64,000 bases of DNA. It comes from Halichondria panicea (taxonomy: Eukaryota; Porifera; Demospongiae; Suberitida; Halichondriidae). Positions 57,106 through 64,000 of the stretch are shown here, one piece after another. The stretch spans positions 930,001 to 994,000 of the forward strand of contig NC_087382.1 of NCBI RefSeq assembly GCF_963675165.1, read 5' to 3'. How positions within the stretch are numbered: position 1 is the first letter of the stretch; each line of letters begins with the position of its first letter. The notes beneath the pieces were generated by a model. That model did no database searches. It was given only the letters and a program-made list of their open reading frames with translations, and was not told the origin of the DNA. The position numbers and the translations under genes were made by a program.

Positions 57106-59040
57106 TGCTACACAGCCAAAAATCCACGGGGCGTGTCAGGTCCGTTACATGTCCGTTACAGGACGTTTACCACATCCTGATACGGGACCGTTGGGTAGAC
57201 ACTACTAAACAGGCCGTTCACATACAGCCTGTAAACAGCCCGTACAAACGGCCTGTATTCAGCCTGTATCATACTGTTCTCATGCACAATTTAATAAGCT
57301 AGTATCATGCTTCAAAAGGTCACAATTCAAAGACAAAGAAGACAAGAACAAGATATATTAATTTCTGTTCAGCTACATTATATAATTATGTCTCTCATTA
57401 TCATGTCCGTGTCTTCACATCCCACGGTGGCACTGCAGATAAAAACAACCAGTTGAACCGTACGTTAACGCCACATAAGTATACTAACTTACTGTATTTA
57501 TATTCGTCTTGATTTTGTGCAGATACACAAAGATTGACTCTGAGGAGAAGAGGCTGGGAATTATACAAAAAATACACCACTGCTTACCGGCGTACTATGA
57601 AGTCAGTGAACAGCTTGAAGGGCCGTTCTTCATCTCCGAGATAGCTCGCCAGCTGTACACTAATAATACTTATTCACATAGATTAAACTAAGTTGCTTAC
57701 CAGGCAATTGTTGCATTCTCTTTATCATTCGTCTAAAAACTTCAATCTATGAGGCATATAATGCATCACCAAACACATACAAAATAATGGCACTTACCTA
57801 ACACATCCAGACTCCAACTCGGCATGCCAATAAAGAAATCTATTAAATAACATGTGTAACGAGTGCTAAAGATGAAAACAATAAACAAACCTTGAGTTTT
57901 GCAACATCTGAATAAGAGATAGGAGATTAAAAGAAGAACACCACTGTGAATAATCTTACCGGCGTACTATGAAGTCAGTCAACAGCTTACAGTGTGCTGT
58001 ACACATTACAAGGGCTCTTTTTCATCTCGAAGATATCTCGCAACTGTACACCAATACGCTATTCACACAGATTACATAGTTGCTGAATTTTCTTACCAGG
58101 AAACTGTTGCTTTATTTTTAGTTCATTCTTTTGACAACATCTAGTGTCTACAGAAGCAATAACGTATCACAAAACACAATAGAACAGTGGCACTTACGTA
58201 ATTAGTCCAGACTTCAACTCGGCAGCATTATCTAAAGTCAATTTGATCGCATGTTTAATATGTGAATGCTAGTGAAAGAGAATAACAAACCTGGGAGCAT
58301 TCTTCAACACCTCTTTATCAAAAGTGAAAAAACTTCAGATGGGAGCCTACGATGAGGAGGATTATTTCAAAAAGGAAGCAAAACGAAACGTTTACCTTGT
58401 AAAATTGGCCGGTGTTCCAGCTTCAAAAGTCCATAACAACGTGCAAACCTGAATTTATAAACATACAGTAGAGGTGAAATTTACAGACCTTTGCTGCCAA
58501 CTACACTAGAGGTCAAATTCACTACAGATTTTAAATAGCTGTGGAACTAGAGGAACACAAACTGCTATGAGAAAGTTCAATAAAAATAATATAACTGTTA
58601 TAATAACATGCTGCTACAGCTTCACCTTTTTCTGTTCACAGGTAGACTAATAGTAATGGACTGTATAGTCCTCTTTAAGTTGTCTTTTTGGACCAGCAGT
58701 TCCTCTTGTGACAAGCAGCAGGATTTTTTCTTAGAGCTCTGTCTGTCTCATTCTCTTTTTGTAGTCAGGTGACGTCATCCTGCCCCAAGCTAGCGCATGC
58801 GCATAAGCTACAGCTGCAACAGCCTGTAATACAGGACGTGGATGCTACGCCCTGATACAGGCCCGTATCCACGGGCTGTAAACAGGACGTGGGCTAAAGT
58901 CCTGTTTACAGCCCGTGAGAACGGCCTGTATACAGGACGTGGGTGGGCTACATCCTGTATACAGGCCGTTCACGGGGCCGTAACGGCCCGTTTTCAACTA
59001 ACGGCCTGAAACGGACCAGTGGATTTTTGGCTGTGTAGTG
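57106..59040. mobile_element. 1.94-kb non-autonomous CACTA/EnSpm-type element
   Basis: The right end, inverted, reads CACTACACAGCCAAAAATCC; the left end reads TGCTACACAGCCAAAAATCC. GAT flanks both (57103-57105, 59041-59043), the 3-bp duplication normal for CACTA elements. Both ends carry clustered subterminal motifs, ACGGCCTGTA, TACAGGCCGT and ACAGGACGTGG, in both orientations over 57130-57275 and 58820-59015, the hallmark of this group. No transposase. Confidence 0.88.
57520..58240. repeat. tandem duplication inside the CACTA element, ~370-bp unit
   Basis: GGCGTACTATGAAGTCAGT, CATCTCCGAGATAGCTCGCC and CCAGACTCCAACTCGGCA (57588-57830) recur diverged at 57960-58220. The first copy follows a TTTTGTGCAG acceptor and has an open frame (KIDSEEKRLGIIQKIHHCLP, GPFFISEIARQLYT). 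It could be a captured exon, but no family is recognised. Confidence 0.6.
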
Positions 59041-59043
59041 GAT

Positions 59044-60226
59044 AGGAGAGCTAGAAACAGTTGAAATACAACCAGAGTACGGTCAAAACAAAAATAATCG
59101 CGAGTGCGAAATCATAACGCGGAGTGCTTCACCGGATGCCAGTCCTTTTACACAGGGCGTGGGCGGTCCATATCAAAACATTTTGTCAAATGAATGTAAA
59201 AAATATGTAAAAGTTGTCATCAAACATTTAATCTACAAGTATACAAATGCAGTAAAAAGTGAGACAAAAACACACAATTTGTACTTCAAACACTAAAACA
59301 GAAGGAATTTTACCTAGAAATAATTTTAGTTTGCTCTCTATTGTATAATCTAGCTATTACTCTTTCCAATGATACCTCACATGCAGTTTCTACATGAGCT
59401 GCATACAGTGTTTTTCAGGTTTGAAATATAACAGTGATGACAGTTTTACCATTGAATTGCAGTAACTGAAAAGGGACTGTCCCATACTTTACATCATAAA
59501 TTTTTGTGGGAAGGGTATTTACCTTTAGTTCGGTGCTAGGCAGCACAAGTAATTCCTAAGGATTCATATGAATGTGGGTTGCCTAGTTTCCTGTTAGTGT
59601 TAAGCAGCGTTAATTTTGCATAAGTGCATGTAAGTAGAGCTAGCTTAAGTTTATTGTGCCAGCTAGACTACTGTATACCTACTGAAGATGACAGATCAGC
59701 CCAAGTAACAGCCAAGGTATACTACTGTAACATAGAGCTGATGTTAAGTTTCCAAGACAAGCAAGGCAAAGCAAAGACAGTGCCCAGGAACTGAAGAAAG
59801 CCCCTGAAAAACTCTCTCCTGGTGGGATTTACCGACACTGACGATCCATCAAGAGATAGTTAACATATATATATCGGATATGATGATGAGTAGAGTAATT
59901 ATGAATGGAGAGAATAGCTGGTAGACTTGATGGACTGGATGAAAGTCCGAACAGTGACACTGATAACTGATTACAGACTTAGTGTATTCTCTTTTTCATT
60001 GTATTTTGAGTTAGGAACCAAGATTAAAGTATAATCTGGTCTGCAGAAGAAAGGTACAGATGCTAACTTGAATCTATGCTACCTTGTTTGCTAATTACAC
60101 TGCAGTACTTTTATTATTTATTATGAAGAGGAAATTAATGACAAATAAATGACAAGTTATGACACGAAAACGTCACAATTATTGAGTGGGCGATAACAAT
60201 TTTAATTTGACATTTCACATTGCAAT
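59044..60226. other. no gene seen inside the 3.78-kb element
   Basis: AT-rich, no long frame, no inverted structure that I can see. Confidence 0.4.
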
Positions 60227-60287
60227 GTTTTGATATGGTTTCCAATCCCCTTTCTTTTGTATCCCTGGTTACACCCAGCACTCGTGC

Positions 60288-60380
60288 GCACATGGGATAT
60301 ATTGGCTCAGTAGTGCCGTTTGCCCTCGAGGCCTGCGGCCCTCGGGCCTACGTCACTACTGAGCCAATATATCCCATGTG
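60288..60380. mobile_element. 93-bp foldback element with 10-bp target duplication
   Basis: CACATGGGATATATTGGCTC-AGTAGTG is mirrored exactly at 60354-60380. GCACTCGTGC flanks it at 60278-60287 and 60381-60390. The loop contains GAGGCCTGCGGCCCTCGGGC, itself a GC palindrome. Confidence 0.85.
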
Positions 60381-60390
60381 GCACTCGTGC

Positions 60391-60954
60391 ATGTGTCACA
60401 ACTATAACTTATTATGGAGGTCACTCTTGTATGTGTAGACCCACAGTACAGCTGCTGTGATAAGGTTTTACCACAACCCAACTATTTGATTGAGCATTGA
60501 TTAACAGTAAAACTTTGACGAGCATTATATTTGGCAAATGACAATTAACTGGTGATTTTTTTTTGCCATTTTTTGGCCATTCTATACTGCGCATGTGCTG
60601 TTGAACTTGATATAGGCCCAGAATGCATGGTTTAGATGCGTAGAGCCGGAAGTGGCTCTTCTTTGTAGGGAGAGGGGGCTCGAGCTGTTTTGCAGCAGTG
60701 GAGTGGGGTGGGGCTGTTTTGTAGTAAATGCATGAAAGTGGTCCCAACATCATTATGCGTCAAGCCATTCGCCCATGTATTGTTGAAGCTTCAGATACTG
60801 GACCAATAACTGCATGAAGATATCTCTACAGGGATTATTCTCTATTGTGTAGAATGTTTTGTGAAGTTATATATATGCAAGCATGCATGCATGCACTCGA
60901 TCAGAACGTATACTCGTATTATAATATGGTTCCGTACAGAATGTCACTAAATGA
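60391..60954. other. no gene seen
   Basis: Spacer. The minus-strand 110-codon frame at 60421-60753 has no domain features. Confidence 0.4.
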
Positions 60955-61560
60955 AAAAAGTGCCCAAGTATATAGGAGAGCTTTAATGCTCGTCGGCACT
61001 ATATCTCTCCTATATACTATGAAGCATTTTTATAATGCATGTGCATTAAACAATTTCCCCAGGTATATAGAAGAGCATTAATGTCCATTGGCATTAAAGC
61101 TCTCCTATATACTATAGGAAACATTTAATGCTCGGCACTAAATCTCTCCTATATAATAATATGGGATATGCTTTATGATTGAGGGCACTAAGTCTCTCCT
61201 ATAATGATATGGGATATGCTTAATGCTCGGCACTAAGTCTCTCCTATAATAATATGGATAATGTGTAATGATTGAGGGCCGTTTATATTACTTTAGGAAG
61301 GATGCAATGCCCCTCGCATTAAACCTTTCCTATATATAAGATATGACTATAGGAATGATTTGGTGTGCCCAGCACTAAAGCTCTCCTATAATAATATGGA
61401 CAATGCCTAATGTCTGGGGGCACTAAGTCTCTCCTATGATAATATGGGGTACGCTTAATATTAGCCTCGATTCCAGGCCGATTAAAATATTTTAATCGGC
61501 CTGGAATCGAGGCTAGCTTAATATCTGAGGGCACTAAGTCTCTCCTAAATAACTATAGGA
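60955..61560. repeat. degenerate tandem array with inverted sub-motifs
   Basis: About nine units of 55-75 bp built on GGCACTAAGTCTCTCCTATA and TATGGGATATGCTTAATG. The first units contain a palindrome, TATATAGGAGAG...CTCTCCTATATA. A 54-bp TAGCCTCG hairpin has inserted in it. Confidence 0.85.
61462..61515. mobile_element. 54-bp perfect TAGCCTCG palindrome with 9-bp target duplication
   Basis: TAGCCTCGATTCCAGGCCGA TTAAAAT is followed directly by its exact inverse with no loop. GCTTAATAT is duplicated at 61453-61461 and 61516-61524. The ends are nearly those of the KDZ transposon at 11644 (TAGCCTCGATCCCAGGCCGA). Confidence 0.93.
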
Positions 61561-61662
61561 GAGAATTTATCCTGTTTGCACTAACAACAATCATTAATTA
61601 TGCTTCAAATTTGTATGGTGAAGAAGGGACAATTTAACTTATTAAACTATCAATGTCAAAAA

Positions 61663-62184
61663 CTAATCAAGGCATAGTTCAAGAGGACGTCTTGCTTTCT
61701 TTGTCAGGGCACATGCAGGGAAAGGTAGAAAGCTTTCCTGTGTCAAGCAGCTGAATATGTGTCCTCGCATCTCCTTCTGGTTAAACAGCAAACTCGAAGG
61801 ATCTTCCCCGTATAACAATGACACACAAAAGGCGATTGCAAAGCACCCACAGTCCTTGCTGCCCTTTTGGCGCTGTACATATGGTCTTTGTACCAGGCAT
61901 TTTCCATAGAGCGACAGCATCTGCTCTTTTAACTTCAGGTCGAGCTCCTTTGGCAGAAGGGAATCGAAGAGGAAGACGATGCCACTGCTAAGACTTGACA
62001 GTGTCCAATGACCAGAAAAATTGTGAAAAAACATAGATTTTTGTTGGGCGGCTTTAAGAGATCCTGGAAGTTGGGCAAGGAGAGCTGTCTGAGGATCTGG
62101 AATACCAGGGAATTGCTTTGATAGGGTGTTTAGACAAGCATCCATGTGCTTGTCAGTGAGTAAGCCTCCTTTCAGTAGTATCGA
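61663..62184 (-). pseudogene. Ulp1/SENP-like C48 cysteine protease, C-terminal exon
   Basis: Open from 62184 to the stop at 61663 (TAG on the minus strand). It begins SILLKGGLLTDKHMDACLNT. It has SGHWTLSSL (His), VFLFDSLLP (Asp), RQKGSKDCGCFAIAFCVSLL (Gln and Cys), the H-D-Q-C layout of Ulp1 proteases that cleave SUMO or related modifiers. The C-terminal helix region (MRGHIFSCLTQESF) is complete. The N-terminal part is missing: the LTR at 62186-62335 abuts the coding sequence, so the gene was probably cut by the retrotransposon. Such proteases occur as host genes and as passengers in animal transposons. Confidence 0.75.
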
Positions 62185-62185
62185 C

Positions 62186-62335
62186 TGTAATATGCTCTAG
62201 AATCACTAGGTCTCATAAGATTCATAAGATATAATCAATCACTTTTAGTCCAGAACACATGTTATTACATAACTCAACATAAGCCATTACATCACTATAT
62301 TGTAAGCTATAAATACAATAACCAATACTACTACA
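62186..62335 (-). repeat. 3' LTR of the Gypsy retrotransposon, ~150 bp
   Basis: On the minus strand, a polypurine tract (AAGAAAGGGAGA, 62347-62336) is followed by TGTAGTAGTATTGG and ends GCATATTACA, i.e. TG...CA. The second LTR is outside the window, so length is provisional. Confidence 0.6.
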
Positions 62336-62367
62336 TCTCCCTTTCTTAGTTCACTGTTCACCTAGGA

Positions 62368-64000
62368 TTATTTCCATGTTGGTTCGTATCGAGTAACAGG
62401 ACGTGTTTGTCTGCCACTTCTCCGAGGAGTCTGTGTGTCCGTTTGAGTTTGAACTTGACTGTCGGATTCTGTCTGATTCTCAGATGTTTCTCTTTGCAGA
62501 TTTATCTCAACTAGATTCCTTCTGTTTCTCCTATAGGTTCCACCTGGAGTGAGTACTGTGTAGGATCTTGGAGCTACTTCTTCGTCTACTATAGCTTCCT
62601 CTTCTCGATCAGGTAGCCAAACCGTATTTCCTGGTATCAATTGAGATAACTCTCTAACTCCGTAGTGTTGATCGAATGTGTGCTTCTGTTTTGCTCTCTG
62701 TGTCTCTTCTTTGTGTTCCAGAGACTCCACATTTGGGACCATCGGTTTCCTCATTTCTCTCGTTATCGGAACTGTTGTTCTGAGTTTTCGATTCATCAAG
62801 AGCTCCGCTGGACTATACCCATTTTTGAGTGGTGTGGTTCGATAAACCAATAATGCTAAGTATGGATCCTTCTCTTTCTTGAGTAGATTCTTTAGCGTTC
62901 CTATAGCTCTTTCTGCCTCTCCGTTACTTTGAGGGTGGTACGGACTTGACGTAACGTGATGAAATCCAAAGTTGTTAGCAAACTCTCGGTAGAGTCCTGA
63001 GCTGTACTGGGGTCCATTGTCTGACACTACCGTTTCGGGTATTCCATGTCTTGCAAAAATGCTTTTCGTGTGTCGCATTACTTCCTCTGTGGTTGTCTGT
63101 TTGAGTCTTGCAATTTCCATGTATCTCGAGTAATAATTGACAATCATCAAATAGTTTTCTTTCTTCCATTCGAATAGGTCAGTGCCTACTTTTTGAAATG
63201 GTAGATCCGGAAATTCTGAGGCAACTAGCGGTTCTGCTCTCTGCTTTTGTAGTTTACAACATTCTGGACAGCTTCTTACGAGCTCTTCCATTTGTTTAGA
63301 CAAGCCTGGCCACCAAACTGACACACGTGCTCGTTGTCTGCACTTCTCTATTCCCTGGTGACCTTGATGTAGCTTATCTAACATCTGTAGTCGCATTTCA
63401 GCTGGTATTAAGATCCTGTTTCCTCTCATCAGAATGCCGTTTTGTACTGACAATTCTGCAGCAACTTGGTAACATTGCTTGAGGGATCCTGTAAGTTGGT
63501 GTTTATCTGGCCATCCTTGCAGGCAATACTTTTTGAGTTGTTGACATGTTTCATCTTGGTTCTGTTTCTCTTTAATTTCTTCTAGGAGTTTATCTGACGC
63601 CGGAAGATGTTTCAAAACCATCTCTATATACACGTTTCCCTCTGCCTCTAGGTCGTGATTGTCTTGCATTGGATTACCGACTGGTGCTCTCGACAACATG
63701 TCTGCTACTATTAGATCCTTTCCAGGAACATGAGAAATAGTGTAGCAAAATCGCATCATTCGAAGTCGGAATCTTTGCACTCTGAGGGGTAATTTGTCCA
63801 ATGGCTTAACACTGAACAGGGGGACTAGTGGCTTGTGGTCAGTCTGGATGTGAAAGTCCATGCCAATGAGATACTCCGAATACCTTTCACTCGCCCATGT
63901 AAGTGCCAATGCCTCCTTTTCTATCTGTGCATATCGCTGCTCAGTAGGAGTCATCGATCTTGAGATGTATCCAATCGGTTTGAGATTCCCATCTGCTTGT
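62368..64000 (-). CDS. pol: Ty3/Gypsy polyprotein: RNase H and integrase (5' part beyond the window)
   Basis: The frame is open from the window edge to the stop at 62368. In order: RNase H (QADGNLKPIGYISRS, IEKEALALTWASERY, IQTDHKPL), a linker, the integrase zinc finger (HQGHQGIEKC...CPECCKLQ), the integrase core with TDLFEW (D), VVSDNGPQYSS (D) and HPQSNGEAERAI (E), and a C-terminal basic region (RRNRRNLVEIN) with a Gln/Thr-rich end. No chromodomain is seen. RNase H before integrase is the Ty3/Gypsy order. No stop or frameshift occurs over 540 codons, so the element is young. Reverse transcriptase and gag must lie beyond 64000. Confidence 0.95.
   Translation of the reverse strand, partial: QADGNLKPIGYISRSMTPTEQRYAQIEKEALALTWASERYSEYLIGMDFHIQTDHKPLVPLFSVKPLDKLPLRVQRFRLRMMRFCYTISHVPGKDLIVADMLSRAPVGNPMQDNHDLEAEGNVYIEMVLKHLPASDKLLEEIKEKQNQDETCQQLKKYCLQGWPDKHQLTGSLKQCYQVAAELSVQNGILMRGNRILIPAEMRLQMLDKLHQGHQGIEKCRQRARVSVWWPGLSKQMEELVRSCPECCKLQKQRAEPLVASEFPDLPFQKVGTDLFEWKKENYLMIVNYYSRYMEIARLKQTTTEEVMRHTKSIFARHGIPETVVSDNGPQYSSGLYREFANNFGFHHVTSSPYHPQSNGEAERAIGTLKNLLKKEKDPYLALLVYRTTPLKNGYSPAELLMNRKLRTTVPITREMRKPMVPNVESLEHKEETQRAKQKHTFDQHYGVRELSQLIPGNTVWLPDREEEAIVDEEVAPRSYTVLTPGGTYRRNRRNLVEINLQRETSENQTESDSQVQTQTDTQTPRRSGRQTRPVTRYEPTWK

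Larger units (their letters stand above)
56491..60269. mobile_element. 3.78-kb element with ~30-bp TIRs, contains a CACTA element
   Basis: Left end ACCAGAGATACAAAAGAAAG, then GGGATCGATTGGAAAC; the right end mirrors it (ACCAGGGATACAAAAGAAAG, GGGATTGGAAAC). TAC is on both sides (56488-56490, 60270-60272). No transposase is visible. A large part of its interior is the CACTA element at 57106-59040. Confidence 0.75.

Noticed and set aside
1-64000. tRNA, rRNA, bacterial-type promoters or terminators
   Set aside because: No cloverleaf, rRNA core sequence or prokaryotic signal was recognised; a covariance-model scan could not be run here.

Overview
The window looks like animal nuclear DNA and reads most like a sponge or another early-branching metazoan. 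This is inference; no marker gene settles it. The signs are short GT-AG introns (about 45-120 bp), AT-rich spacers full of TGCATGCA and ATAATTAT, interstitial TTAGGG repeats, a tandem family of RING/TRAF genes, SAM and LRR exons, and animal-type DNA transposons. There is no operon structure, no ribosome-binding-site logic, and I recognised no tRNA or rRNA.

Most of the window is layered mobile DNA. From left to right: (1) 682-5954, a 5.3-kb transposon with about 600-bp inverted repeats, TA target duplications, an unfamiliar transposase with a Tudor-like tail, and a small antisense coiled-coil gene. An empty copy of its target lies at 29.99-30.23 kb. (2) 7.8-10.8 kb holds a basic Ser/Thr-rich exon, a KDZ transposase fragment, a 1.2-kb satellite and minisatellites. 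(3) 10.79-11.15 kb is a SAM-domain gene whose upstream DNA has been invaded by a 469-bp element and then by a 6,985-bp KDZ transposon (11644-18628). (4) 19.4-23.1 kb is a zinc-finger transposase gene, broken by frameshifts and by a 698-bp insertion. (5) 23.6-28.4 kb and 44.6-46.2 kb carry a RING/TRAF-like gene array: one intact copy, one nearly intact, one pseudogene and one remnant. (6) 28.4-41 kb is mostly non-coding: an LRR exon, foldbacks, microsatellites, and a 121-bp tandem array bracketed by TTAGGG and CCCTAA runs. (7) 41.1-42.5 kb is a long exon with a GIY-YIG-like segment, followed by a LINE fragment. (8) 46.7-54.6 kb is a second KDZ transposon carrying two convergent genes: a homeodomain-like plus HMG-box protein (+) and a multi-exon KDZ transposase (-). 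(9) 55.7-60.3 kb has a tyrosine-recombinase remnant and a 3.8-kb element containing a CACTA-type element. (10) 61-64 kb has a tandem array, a Ulp1/SENP-like protease exon, and a Ty3/Gypsy retrotransposon whose 3' LTR abuts that exon.

The strongest unifying signal is a family with TAGCCTCG...CGAGGCTA ends and perfect 9-bp target duplications. It includes the KDZ transposon at 11644-18628 and hairpins of only 46-60 bp at 6207, 55693 and 61462. The second theme is companion genes beside the transposases: a coiled-coil protein in the first element and a homeodomain/HMG protein in the KDZ element at 46.7-54.6 kb. Many coding regions carry stops or frameshifts, which are noted entry by entry.
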